The notes under the pieces are model-generated. The model had not been told where the DNA came from and ran no database searches. It saw only the letters and a program-made list of their open reading frames with translations. A stretch of DNA of 57,222 nucleotides from Poronia punctata (taxonomy: Eukaryota; Ascomycota; Sordariomycetes; Xylariales; Xylariaceae), in the NCBI GenBank assembly GCA_022579005.1, contig MU401684.1, positions 1 through 57,222 of the forward strand, given 5' to 3'. Of the stretch, positions 1 through 12,663 are shown piece by piece. Numbering within the stretch: position 1 is the stretch's first letter; each line of letters opens with the position of its first letter. Both the position numbers and the translations under genes were made by a program.

Positions 1-1430
1 TAAATTATTTTTATAATAAATTATTATAAATTTTTTAGTTAATAATTTTTTAATTTTTAAATTTAATTTATATATTAAAAAATAAATTAAAAAAAGTAGA
101 CCTTATTATTTAAAGTGGACCTTATATATGTTAGTACCTAGGTATATTTTAGTTAATTAAAATACTTACTTATACTAACTAATTTATACCTACTTATATT
201 TACATAGCAACTTTATTAATATAATTTTAAGTAGATAATAAAGTATATATATTTTTATATACCTTAGGTTACTATACCTAATTTTTATTAAGTTTTTTAA
301 ATTTTAATATACTATTACGTATATTGCTAATATATATAGTTATAGTATAAATATAGCTAAAGACTATAGCTAAAATAGCTTTAGTAAGTAGACTATATTT
401 TATATACTAATTATATACTAATATATTTAAGCTTGCTAATATTAAACCTTTTATAAAGTTGTTAAATATAGCAGCATTAGCTAAAACTAAAAGTGCAAGT
501 ATATTTAAATAAAGTATTTATATTTATTAAATATATACTAATTTAAATATATAGGTTAAATAATTTATAAGTAAAACAATATTACTTTGTAAAAATGTTA
601 AAAAAAAAAATAGTAAAAAAAAAACTTAAAAAAAACCTAAAACTATAAAAAGCAATATTTATAAATACTATAAAAAATATTAAAGTGCTTAAAAAAAAAA
701 ATAGTTACTTATAATTAAAAGTATATTTTATATAATTTTATTATTTTTATTTATATACTAATTATTTTTTAGCAAAGCAAACTTTTATTACTATATTTAA
801 AAAGCAAAACTAAAGTTATTTAAAGCAAGCTATACTTTTAGCTTTTTTTACTAAGCTTATAAAAAAGGTTATATAAAGCGTTACTTAAAAAATTTTTTAT
901 ATTTAAGCATTTACTTTTTAAGCGCTAAAAAAAGCAAGCAAAAAAACGCTTATAAGCTTATTTATAAGTAAGTATACTAAAGTCTAAATATACTAATTAT
1001 ATACTAATTTGCTATAATTACTTTTTAAGCTACTATTTATACTAGCTAAGTTATACTTTTTTTTAAAAATATTTATTTTATATTTTTTATTATAAAAATT
1101 ATAAAATATATAAATATTAATAGCTTAAAGCTATAAAGCTTTAAATATTTATATAATAAAGTAAATATTTATAAATGCTTAGTTAATATAAAAAAGGTTA
1201 AAAAAACTTGCTAAGATTTAAAAAAAAACAAGGTACTAAAAAGGCAGCTTTTAAAGCTAAACGTAATAAAAGTAAAAAAAGCAAAAAAAGCAAAGAAAGT
1301 ATATAAAGTAAAAATAGTAAAAATATACTAGCTATAATGCTTATTATATTTTGCTTTAGCTTAGCTAGTTAATTTTAAGCAATTATAAGTATTAAGTTTA
1401 TAAATATGTTTTTTTATAAATATATAATTT
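1..1430. repeat. AT-rich, probably RIP-degraded repeat DNA
   Basis: This stretch is overwhelmingly A and T, dominated by TA steps, with no long ORF in any frame. That is the usual look of ascomycete DNA hit by repeat-induced point mutation. Around 1241-1305 one frame still reads a lysine-rich run (Ala-Ala-Phe-Lys-Ala-Lys-Arg-Asn-Lys-Ser-Lys-Lys...) ending in TAA, reminiscent of the basic C-terminus of pogo/Fot1-type transposases. That resemblance is weak. No terminal inverted repeats or target-site duplications were found, and the block may continue past the window edge. Identity of the ancestral element is unknown. Confidence 0.6.
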
Positions 1431-1608
1431 TATATATATACTTATTACTATATATAAGTACTTATTACTATATATAAGTACTTATTACTATATATAAGTA
1501 CTTATTACTATATATAAGTACTTATTACTATATATAAGTACCTATTACTATATATAAGTACCTATTACTATATATAGGTACCTATTACTATATATAGGTA
1601 CCTATCAA
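1431..1608. repeat. 20-bp tandem array at the AT-block boundary
   Basis: About eight to nine copies of a near-palindromic 20-bp unit (TACTTATTACTATATATAAG) stand head to tail. Copies on the left carry TACTTA and ATAAG; the copies nearest the gene side carry TACCTA and ATAGG at the same positions, so C/G content rises rightward. The array leads into degenerate units at 1609-1690 with three copies of CCATAGGTACCCA. It marks the edge between the AT-rich block and ordinary DNA. Confidence 0.8.
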
Positions 1609-1715
1609 ATATTTCCATAGGTACCCATTACCTATAACGCTAAAATAAACCCATAGGTACCCAAAAATTACCCATAGGTACCCATTTGCCAACCCTAACC
1701 CCCCCCCCCCCCCTC
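1609..1715. repeat. CCATAGGTACCCA repeats and C homopolymer
   Basis: Three spaced copies of CCATAGGTACCCA continue the left array in a C/G-rich form. They are followed by a run of about 14 or more C residues near 1697-1713. The C run is a likely site of length variation or sequencing error. Confidence 0.7.
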
Positions 1716-4700
1716 TCCCCGCATAAGCCTCACCTTCCCCCCCTACCCCTATCACAAGATCTCGGTTAAGTAGAGGCGGAGGAAGAGTCATAGAAGGCTG
1801 GCTAACTGCATAAGCAAAGCAATGCACATTACAGTCCGCACAGCCATAGCGGCCTGACGACTCATCTCATCCTCGACGGCCAACTCACAATCACTTACCC
1901 CCAGGACCCCAATCCCACGCGGACGACATATTCAGTTGGCGATCGCATTGATGTTGATTCTCGTCGGACTCATGAGGTTTGGATCGGTCCACAGGGATGT
2001 ACTTATGTCATTGGCGAGTGAAAAATGGAGATATTCCAGCTCTAAATAAATGTGTTTCTATACCCTCGTTTTTGTGACACGATCCCCTTAAGATTCTATC
2101 TCAAGGGTCCAGAGCCTTGCCGAGGACTTTGGGAGATTGTCGTGGACAAGCAACGAGGCAAATACCTCATCTCCTGTTCGTGACCGTGCCTGCCGACTGG
2201 TGATTGCTGCACAAAGGCTTGGCCTCATTACGCAGGCGGCGACGGGATACCGCCGCCTGGGATAGACGATTTCCGAATGGACATCTTCTCAACGTCGTCG
2301 TATTATAGAACATGGTACCCCTCTCAACAATGGTAAATATTTTAATAACTCATCACTACCGTTCCGCTCCGTTCCGGGCCCCAAATGAAAGTTTGCAAAA
2401 TGGCCCTCAACGTTACGACATTTACTCCAATCAGAATAAATCTGCAAGTTACACACACACTTCGTTATTCAACCCGTGAACTGCCCACGTATGTACATAG
2501 TTATGTTCTACATGTGAGGGCGGCCCCAGCATAGCTACCTACATGTACTCTTTAGTTAGACTTGGTGTGGCAAGTAAGATTTCCGATATAAAAATGAGAT
2601 ATGATGTTACATACCTTGGAAAAAGAGGCCGAATACCAAAGGAAGTCGGTGTTTCCTCTTGTGCCGTTAGCTCATACAAACCTCGAAGACGATCATATTA
2701 CACACAGCGGCGGACCCTTTTTAAAGCAAAGGAAAAGGGAGGAGAGATGATCTCTTATCGTGCGGTGGGATCGTGGCATCGTCTAGGTATTTCCTTGCTA
2801 TATGTAGCTGATACGATACATTTTTGCCAAATATTCCCAAGAGGGGAGGACGCAACCCTAATAAACTTGGTACTTGGTCACCGTTGGTTTATGCAAACCT
2901 TTAAGATTTAAGATTTAAGAGGGAAGGTGAGGAGGTAGTTGGCGAGGGGCCATCGTGCGAACACGGGCAAGACAAGAAAAGACAAGAGAAAGAATCGCTA
3001 GGATCATATACAGTCCACTTTTATGGGCCGCATCCCCTTCGTCAACGATCGGAAAAACACATTATGGTTTGTTTGTCCTGGCGACAACTTTTCCACTCAA
3101 GCATTTGATTCGGTGGGGACGTCTGTTGAATGGACCGGACCGTCTGCTGTTTCGGTATATGTTTTTGACCAACTGCCTAGCACCGAAGGTACGTCACAAC
3201 AACAAGTGCGAACTGAACTCTAGTCCATGGACTAGACCACCATGGTGTAGCGAGTTTCGGCATAATATGTATGTTCAATAAGTTCTCGGTAGATACCACT
3301 CCTCCTGCCGAAGCCGTCGTCTGTCTGTCAGTCTGTCCGTCTACAAACTGACTCCCATGACAAAGAACTTACGTCCCGGGACATGAGTGAGCTCGGGATT
3401 GTTCGCACCAATATATAGGTATCCGATTGAAGCGCGACCTCAAGTCCACGGCCCACGGGCTGATCACTTAATACCTACCGCCGGCACGAGCCTCCAAATT
3501 CCGGATGCGGATCCGGCGTCCCCGTCGTATCCCAACCCGCAACGTCCATCTACCTAACCGTAACTTGAACAACCAACAATTTCGGGTGCCGAGGATGGCG
3601 AGTAAGCGACGCCAGGTGAAGACGAGTTGAACTTGAGCTACTTCCGACGCTCTCATATTGGGTACCGTAGGCTTGAGTGCAAAAGACGTTGATAGTTGAG
3701 GTAGTGAAAAGAAAACACCACGCGCTGTCTGGGCAACCAAGCGGAAGCCCCCCCCTGTTTGCAACTACATAGGCAAGGACATAATAATGATAATAGGTAC
3801 GTACATCCACGCACTGCGTTCTTTGACGGACATTACAATTCTCCGCTTTCGCAGTGATAGCTGGACCGCATGCGCCCGGGCGCCGCGAGCAACCTGGTAT
3901 CAAGCAACGCACATATCTCGCGCCACCGCTTTGTTACACAAGAATTAATACTGTGTACAGCACATATATGTTCGAGCTTGGATTAATATGCTAGGTTGGA
4001 CCTGGGAGATGTTGTGTTGGTTATTCAGGAGCTTAACTTACAACCCTCACTTTTCGAATATACTCCGCGTATTCAGGAGCTGAGAAATCGTTATTATATT
4101 GTTTGAAAATTATTACATGGCGCATAGCCCCTTGATTTCTGACGTTAGGTGCCAAGTGCCATGTCTGCGTGTTGCGACGATAGACAGGCTTACACATATG
4201 GAATAACATCTGTTAGGCGAGACACGGGCATAGAGTGCGTTGGTGGGACGCCTTAAGTGTGTGTAACGGCTTCATCCGGAATCTCTCTAGAGCAGAGAAG
4301 TGTGTGTTGCAGTTGGGGTACGACGAACACGTGTAAAAGAAAGCCAGATGGTGAGATGTCTTGAAGATGACAAATAATAGTTCGTTGAGCGGTGGGAACT
4401 TTACTCATTGGTCTATCTACTTACCTGCCTTCAAATACCGCATTGAAAGGTGAATAACAACGTTGAGGAATGCAAGTAACCCCCGTATTTAGATGGTGAT
4501 TCGAGACGCCTTATGCTTGGATTCTCGCGTCATGCCATATGAACTCCGGTAATCTGCGGCATTCCTCATTAGTGTAACGACGCGTCGTTCATGTGAAACG
4601 ATCGCCTCGTCGTCAAATCAAGTAGAAATGTCCCAAAATCACGACAAACCCACTCGGAGCATTAAGCTGTACGACTCCTTTTTGCATGTGGATTGCGGGA

Positions 4701-7700
4701 TATTGGTCTGAACTGGGGGTGAGGGGCCGAAACTTTATAGAGGCTCTCGTATAATGTCAATGCTCATGACTCGGCCGCTGGGCAGCTTTCCTGCTCAGAT
4801 TCAACTTTATCCACCTGTGGAATAGAAAGCATTATAAAGCGTCTATTCTGCTCTCAAGCGGGAGGTTGACGTCTAGCCACAAAGTATGTGCCCGTTTATA
4901 ACGGCTCAAGGTCAGCCAAGGAGGCTGAACTGACGCGCAAGAGACCTTTTACCACCGCAACCATTCATTACCTTCAACCTGTATATAGGCTTCTCACGAT
5001 GAGTGATATGTTTATCTTGTAAGGCAGCTTTTACTAATGGAGAGGCGGGTCTGTGGCGGGGAAATGAGGCACGGGGGCCGTACACATACTTACACAGTAG
5101 GTCAGGTTAGACCCGGCAGTCGACGTCATATTTAAGATAATACACGTAGATAATTGCCCAATCACGACGGACGAATACAACGCGGATTCACGTGCCTGCC
5201 ACGGAAATAGAAGTGTCTAGACTCTATGCGGTTGTCGGACGCCGATAGGACACGTGTATCCCGCCTACGAGCAGGCTGAGGAGAATCCGTCTTGTTAGGG
5301 GGACTGCACACCGCATTGTCCACGGTTTGTACAAGCGAACCACAACGCCCAGAGACCTGCTTATTGTGAATCGCGTCTCCTCCACCGGGATGGGCTGGTC
5401 GGAGCAGCTCCTTCGGGAGACTAGGTAGAGCAGCTTTTAATTAATGTCAACTGGCCGCTTCCCATCTACTACGTACTGCGTACATATAAAGTTAGGTGAG
5501 CCGAGTAGCATATGCAGATAGTATCTGCTTACCGCACAAGATAGGGGCCGGGGTGGTAAACATCCGATTGTCTATCCTGGCCAAACGACTTCAAAGGGCT
5601 GTTTGCCAACGCTTAAGCCTCTCCAGCTATATGTGTATAGGTAATATAATGCTCTTGTCGGTAAGAGCTTGACGACCTTCATCACCATAACTTGGCATAA
5701 TCAGCTTTCAGGTAAGGCTTAAGCCACTGCAGTTAGGTATTCACATGTTGCGGCAACAATGTAGCATTGTGCTAGCGAATACAAGACATGCAACCTGTGA
5801 CTGTAACCTTCAGGCTGTACGACACTTAGGTAGCTACTTGCAGTGCGCTTCATATGTGTAATTAGTCGTTGCTTCCTGCAAAATGCAGCATTTTGGGATA
5901 TACCCCGAAATGATGAAAGAGCAACCTGGCACGGATGCCACATCTGGACCGTTGGACCCGTAGCGAGGTAGGTAATGGCTAGGAAAACGCGGTCGACTGT
6001 AATTATGAGATGAGAATACCCACATTATTATGCGCGCTTGATAATATCGTGGGATTTCTCATGAGGAATTGGTCGCGCTACACGTACGACAAGGCGCGAT
6101 GAACTCCTCATGGCCATCGATGATGGAAGGTGAAATACCTTACCTAGGAAAGAGGTTTCTGCACGAAGCGAGCAGGGCCGGAGCATTTGCGCCACCATCC
6201 CTGTCCTCTGCCCCAGGTTAAGGAGGGGCTGGTTAGCTTGGCGTCCTCGGTTGCCGCACTCTGATTGGGCAGACAAGCTCAGACATGGAATGCCAGTATG
6301 TTTTACCTTGGAAACTGCAAACAGAACATGAATGCTTGAAGTTATGAAAATGCATTCTCCATATCTTTCCAAGCTTCCATTTCGGCAGCAACGTTCACGC
6401 GTGAAAGTTGGCAGCATGCTACGCTAGACTACTATTGAGCTTACCGAGCATCATAGCGGTGTAGGGACCGACATTGTAAAACTCAGGATGTGGTATCTAC
6501 GAGTAGTCTAGGTATGGTATCGTATCGAGAAGCTCGTGTGTGCCATATCAGTTGAGTGAGATAACAAGATGGTAACGTGATGGGTGTCTAAAACACACTT
6601 GATGGACATTCGACGTCTGGATGCTGGCGATAGTAATCGGCGGCGATTGACCCCTATTTTGAGTGCCACAGAGAGAGACATTTTACGAGTACGACGATAT
6701 CATGATTCATAAGTAAAATTTGAATTTAGAATGAAACACCATTGGCGGTTAGTGATTTGTCTTCTTATTAGCATCAGACCGAAACCAATCTGAAGCTACT
6801 CATCAACCCGGTGCACCGGCGTCGACTATGAAAGACGGATGAAATTTAAGCACAACAAAACGTAAGGTCGTAATTATAATAAAATGAATTCCAAGCTTTA
6901 TAAAACCACTTGATTATTCAATGACGGATGATTGTGGTACTATGAGATTAGATGTTGTCACTTGGTACTGAGCGCATCCCTCCCAGGTTAACCTGGACAC
7001 TGTATAGCAGGTACCTCGAAGATAACAAACATTCAGATACATCTGAACAGGGAGGTCGATATCGATGTCGGCATCTCTAATCCTAAGTTAGGCATTAACA
7101 AAACAGCTGGCAGGTCGATAAGAACTAGAGTCAGACACATCAAGCCTCTTTACATTCTTGCAATGTACATATTCTATTTCACCTACAAATGTGGCTGCAT
7201 ACGAGTACGAGTACAAAGTAACATCATATGTGCATCGGTATCTGTACTGCAGGCTCGACTCACTCGACTTTACTCGAGTCCTCGCCAAGTGGCTAGCATC
7301 TAGATTGGTAGCATTGGGGAGTCGCTGCGGGGCAAACTAGGCCTATTTCATGCTGTATAGCATGCTGGCCTCGCAGCTTTGGGGAATAGAGATTGCCGGA
7401 TGGCAGGTAAAAAGATGAGTTGTCTCTCCAAGCTCTGTTTAGGTAGACTACATGTTTCTAGTCAGCTGCGGTAAGCTCAAGCAAGCAAGGTGCCACGCTG
7501 CGTGGCTAGACGAAAAGCACGTTAGGTACCTAGTTTGGGATAGGGGTAGGCAGCTCTTAACCAGATCTTGCCGCTGGAACGAATCAACCCCTTGATACCT
7601 CTTTCCCGCGAGATTGGAGCGCATTTAAACAGAACCGTTCAGATCTCGATTTGGTTACCCACCATCTCCACCACCCGAAGACCAGCAATCAAAATGCCAT

Positions 7701-8660
7701 CCACCGTTTCCAGTTCGGGTCGGGGAGAAAGGTGTCTGCTGCGTCCACATTGGTCGAAGCTCGGTTTTGGATCCCCCCACCGACATCATACATGACAAAC
7801 AACAGGTCTCTTGTATGTATGCAAGTTGTGCCTACGCCCGCAGCTCAGACCTGCTTCTGCTCTGCGCTCGCTACGAGTAAAAACGTGATGATGTCTGTCT
7901 GCCCATCATCGTTGTCATTATTGCACTTTACCTTTCTCGTTTCTTGTTCCACATCTCTTATCGTTTTGTCTTGGATTGCGAAGGCATGAATAAAAAATAA
8001 CACAACTGTCTGTTTCATGGGGTCTCCTCGCCTGGAATATTCCCCGGCTCTTTTCTATTCCTCGTAGATACCCTAACCCTGAATAATAGACAGCTGCAGC
8101 AGCAGGTCCTGCTCACCGGTAATTCAAACCTTGGTTACCGCTCCTGTCCGCTTTGCGCTCGTTCCGCCTCCTTCCCGTCGTTTGTTTCGCATAGCTTTGT
8201 CATCCATCGTCCATTTTCCTGTTTTTTTCGTTCCCGTCTCCCCATGATCGGTCGGGCGGTAATTGCCTGCTTATACACATAAAGTTGGACACTGGTACTT
8301 ATCTTACTTGACCCAACCGTCCTCGTGTTTGTCTCAAACGGCGTACACGTACATCAGAACGAAGCAAAAGGCTGAGCTATCGTATCGCCAGCCTCAACCA
8401 TCACCAGTACACCTTACCAAAACGGTCGATTATCACTCGTTCTTTCCATCGTCTCCCAACCTTTTAGGCCATACAAGGCCTAGCAGATGACTCGGGGCCG
8501 CGTGTAATGATTGTGGTATAATCACGTACCAGTCCGTGTTGCTTGACATAGAAATATCAAGCATCACTTCTCGTTACGCGCTCCTGTTGCTACAGCGGTG
8601 TCGGTTATCTCACAGCCGACACTTGCTGCCCAGAGCCCGAAGGCATGGAACGATTAATCT
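1716..8660. other. 7-kb stretch without a recognised gene
   Basis: The base composition is ordinary but no reading frame longer than about 130 codons is present. None of the short frames (for example 2543-2911 + and 6028-6417 -) resembles a family I know or joins to a neighbour through plausible introns. A small GC hairpin with arms GGCGG/CCGCC lies near 2236-2260. The last 700 bases (about 7.9-8.65 kb) are pyrimidine-rich, as is usual upstream of fungal genes, and probably form the promoter and leader of the gene starting at 8723. Decayed genes or long non-coding transcripts cannot be excluded. Confidence 0.5.
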
Positions 8661-8667
8661 CAGCCTA

Positions 8668-8681
8668 ATATATATATATAT
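8668..8681. repeat. TA dinucleotide run upstream of the 8723 gene
   Basis: A short TA run ends about 40 bp upstream of the chosen start codon at 8723. It could act as a TATA-like element if the leader is very short, but no transcription start is known, so it is recorded only as a repeat. Confidence 0.5.
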
Positions 8682-8722
8682 GCCATTGTTCGGACCGATT
8701 CGATGAACGTCTACCAGCAGTT

Positions 8723-11700
8723 ATGGGAAACGCAGCCTCTGTTGAAGTCGAGCCAAAGGCCTCAAAGCCTACCCAGAAGCTCTCAAAACCTCGAACTGGT
8801 AACCCTTCGACAGCTGGACTGTTCAATTCCAATGGGATCGCGGAAAAGTTCACCCGCTCTTCAGCTACCAAAGGAAGACGCCTCTCCACGTCCCAAGCTA
8901 GAGCGCCTTCAATGTCACATGACCTCGCCGACTCTGAGATAGTGCCAGTGAGAGAAATCATGGTCACCCGCGAGAGGAATGTGCAGGCGGTAGATCATTT
9001 AACTGGTCTCACACAGGGCAATGTTACTCATAGGAGTCAAAGCATTGGCGTGATGGACCACCCTACCCGTGGTCGACGCACGAGTATGTCGAACTCAAGC
9101 TATATAGGGACAGAGGATGGTTATGAGCAAGCCGAGCAAATCCTCGCCGGGTGAGTGAACTCGAATGGAAAACTGAGATCAACTCATACTAATTGCTCCT
9201 GAAAAGGTCGCTGTCAAAAAGCGCATCCCGGTCCTCCTTCAACTATGACCCCTTTTCCTACGAAGCTAGACGTTTAAGAAATCTCGCCGAAGAGCCTACT
9301 ATGGACGGGTATTCGATTGCATCCGAAGGCCAATTCCAAGCGACAGGGCCCAGACGGCAGAGTCTAAGCTCGTACCACCACCCGATACAACCCGGTATGG
9401 TGACACCCTTATCTCGGACTAATTCGGATGTCTCGCTATACACACCAATGCGGAGAAAGTCTTTGATGACGCCCGGGGTCGCGACTCGGCCCGCCCCGAT
9501 AGAGCACATTGTTTCCCCTAATTTAGAACGCAATAACAGTGTCGCTGGCAGCTCGACTCGGTTTGATTCCTTCCAGGGCATGGGAGCCGTGCTTCTCTCG
9601 GTACCAGAGCCGTCATTTGAGCCTGAGCATATACACCGACCGGAAACGCCTCACAACTCCGAGTACCAGACAGGCGCGTTTAAACGTGGCACACTTAGGA
9701 TCACAAACGGCAGCCCTGCAAGTACTCCCTCTTGCGAGCCGAAAGATGAGCTGTATGCTACGGATCCACCGGTTACTGAGTCACAGGGTAACGACGTCGA
9801 GCCTACCGGCGAGGAGAAGGGAAATGATAAAGGAAAAGCGAACATTGACCTCGGCGGCAGCTCCAATGGCAGCCAAAACAGAGGTCCACTTAATCCCGAC
9901 ATGGCACCATCCGGATCTGTCGTATTAGGTGATGACGCTACGACGGCAGGTGAACCGATGATTGAGACGGAGTTTGTACCCGAGTTCACTGAGTCACCAA
10001 TCAGTATCAGCGACATCAGATTGAAACCGTGGGCGCTGGCGCTGGCAGGCAAGCATACTATGGAAGACTTCCTATTTGAGGAGGACTGGGCTGCGAAAGC
10101 TACCGAGATACTAAGCATAAGTGCTGACCCTGATGGCGGACCTGATGTCACATCTGATCCAATGGATGGAAATCCAGCTGCCCCAATACAATGCAGCGAG
10201 AACAGTCGATCGGATAGCGGTGTCATTGCTAGTCCCGAGCCCCAGGGTCCGCGTAAATCCTTGTCCAAAGCCGACTCTGGCTATAGCTCTGGTGTCTCTG
10301 TGCGGTCCTCATTGTCAAAGGGCCGTGGCTCAGAGCTGGCTTCATTGCCTTTTCAAGCTCTCGAACATGTCGAGCCAATGGAAGCAGGAAATGCGGTGGC
10401 GCCATCTCGTTCTGGTTCCACTGTGTTCCCGGAAATAAGGCTTCATGCGGCCTCAAACGATAGGTTGGCAGTTCGGGTTCCGGATGATGATTCTGCGAAC
10501 GTATTAATGCAAGAAACAGCTTTGATCAACGAGCTTGGATCATCTCCAGCAAACGAAGAACGGCCCGCGACAACGGTCTTGGCGACGGAGACTGTAAGGC
10601 ACTCATCACTAACCATCAGCAATACGCCTCAAAAAGGAAGGTTCCAACGCTTCCTGAGCGGCACCCGGGCTCCATTGACGGTTCACGATACCCATTCTTT
10701 AGAGAAGGCGCATGACCTGCCACCGGTTCCCAAAGCGGTACAAGCAAGATTACAGGAGCATGCCAAAACAAGATCGCGCGTCTCTGATAGCCTTGCGTTG
10801 GGAACAGAGGGCCGACTGAACGTGTCTAAATCAACGACCGTTACCGAGACGCTGGTGGTGGAGCACCACACGATGAGCCCAGTCCATGCCGCTAGCCCTG
10901 CTAATGCGCGGGGCGAAGACAAGTCGCCCAAACGCAAGTCAAGCTTCAACTTTCAGGCACTAAGCTCCACGATAACGCGTGCGGCATCATCTGTGATGGG
11001 GAAGAATTCGACCGGAGGGAAGTCAACGGATGCCAAGACGAAGCAAGCGCAGCTTGACGTGGCAAAAGGGCAGGTGTTGGGACATTCTGTCAGTATGGCC
11101 GAGATGCGCGACAACCTTGGTCCGCAAGGAGGTCAAGAGGACGCCGATATTGCAGTTTCGGTTGCGACAAACACAACCACTAGGAGGGCAAGATACCGGC
11201 GACTCCCGATTCCCAAACCTCCATTAAGCTCTCTATCGAACACTGGGCGAAGTCCGGCAATAGCTCCGCCCAATGCCCCTCGTCAAGGCATTGGGTACAA
11301 TAGCGAGCAGCATGTTACCCATGCACCCCGACTGCCATGGACTGGTCAACATGCGGTGTCGAAAACACCACCACCCGTCAGCTTGAAGACTCGACATTCG
11401 GGCTTACTCAGCGTTTCGCAGCCAGCTCGACCACGTTCGACTCCTCCGGGAAGACCAGAGGCACCTACAATGTCGCGAACGTCCAGCAGGGAAGGCTTAC
11501 AGGGTTATTCGTCCCATAGATATGCACCGGAGTCGAGTCGGTCTGCTTCTAGGCGTTCAAGCCAAGAGAGCTCCCGCACGTATTCTACAACGCAGAGCCA
11601 AGCTTTGACGAATCGAACATCGTACGTGCCGAATATAAACAACACAAATCCGGCAGGATATGTGTCTGCATCGGGTGGACATCGAGTTGGCATTTACTCT

Positions 11701-12138
11701 TCCCATTCTTACCAGAGCACAACATTGCCCGGGAAAGCAGCCTTTGACCAAAGTAGACATAGTTCGATGGTCAGCCAAGCGAGCCAACAGAGCGGTTCCA
11801 GTTACAGCCAGCCTGTATATCAAGTATCGCCGCCAAAGCCTACCTTGCGACATCGATCGAGCTACGACGGACACCCCCCTCAGGTACAGAACTATGGGCA
11901 AAACATGGTGGTGTATCCAACTTTGTACAACCCCAACGAGCAGCCGTCTAGGGGAGATCTCGCGTCGAACCAGCCCCTGCCCCAGCAGTCCAGGCGATCT
12001 CACCACAGCTCTCAGGCAGCATCTCAGGGGCACCTTCGGCAAAACAGCTTCGAACAACATAGACCAGCCCCTCCATATCGTGTACTTCACAGCTATAATT
12101 CTCCTTCTTACCGACATGGCCCAATCCGGTCCAAATAG
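8723..12138 (+). CDS. Long disordered protein with N-myristoylation signal
   Basis: Two exons, 8723-9150 and 9207-12138, are joined across a 56-bp intron with a GTGAGT donor, an ACTAAT-type branch sequence and an AAAAG acceptor. The frame closes exactly, giving about 1119 residues. The protein begins MGNAAS, which fits the N-myristoylation pattern (Gly2, Ser6), so membrane attachment is likely (inference). The rest is Ser/Pro/Gln-rich and mostly disordered. More ordered-looking patches include KPWALALAGKHTMEDFLFEE near residues 280-300 and a segment with DLPPVPKAVQARLQEHAK around residue 650; the tail is rich in Ser, Tyr, Gln and His. I see no enzyme motif. I believe similar MGN-starting proteins occur widely in filamentous ascomycetes without a defined role. 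An alternative start at 8703 is in another frame and does not join exon 2. It is convergent with the dehydrogenase gene at 12664. Confidence 0.85.
9151..9206 (+). other. Intron in the MGN-protein gene
   Basis: GTGAGT donor, ACTAAT branch-like sequence about 15 nt before the acceptor, and AAAAG acceptor. Splicing joins GG to G as a Gly codon and keeps the frame. Confidence 0.9.
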
Positions 12139-12663
12139 TTTCTAATTCTTTTTCACCCGCCGACTTTCCTACCGGTCCAACAAAGTTTATATTTCTTTTG
12201 TCCCATCCGAGCTTTGGACAACTTCTCGTTGACGAAGCAGGACGGCATCGTGGCCAAGCTTGCCAGTATGCCATACTTTCACACGCCTCTAATGATTAGT
12301 TGCGTCTCATTCGATTATCAGGGTCGCTGCTTATAATTACCCGGGCACGGCGTTATCATGGACGCCAATTAGCGGAAAAGGAGTATTTGAAAGGATAACA
12401 TTTGATACCCCAACCTGACAAAATCTTACACCCTGTCAGAGGAACAGGAAAGAATAGAGTTCCAATTTCACGTGGCTGTTTCTGTATATATATATATATA
12501 TAGTTTTAGACTGAACATGCAAGCATGCGCCAGTTCAATCGGGTGTAAGCACCACCTTATATCGAAATCCAACAGTCGTATATCAAAGTCGGCCATCCCT
12601 TCCTTTTCTACCGTGGCCTTATTGACTTTTTTCGTATCCTCCGAACCTGATAGCAAGCACCCT
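12139..12663. other. Convergent intergenic region
   Basis: This 525-bp gap separates the stop codons of two convergent genes, so it should hold the 3' ends of both transcripts. A TA microsatellite lies at 12485-12502. No ORF of note is present. Confidence 0.7.

Noticed and set aside
6028..6417. 129-codon minus-strand frame
   Set aside because: No similarity to known families, no splice partners and no typical codon pattern. Kept out of the gene list.
9651..10268. 205-codon minus-strand frame
   Set aside because: It is fully contained opposite the MGN-protein exon, which has a start, intron and conserved islands. It is a shadow.
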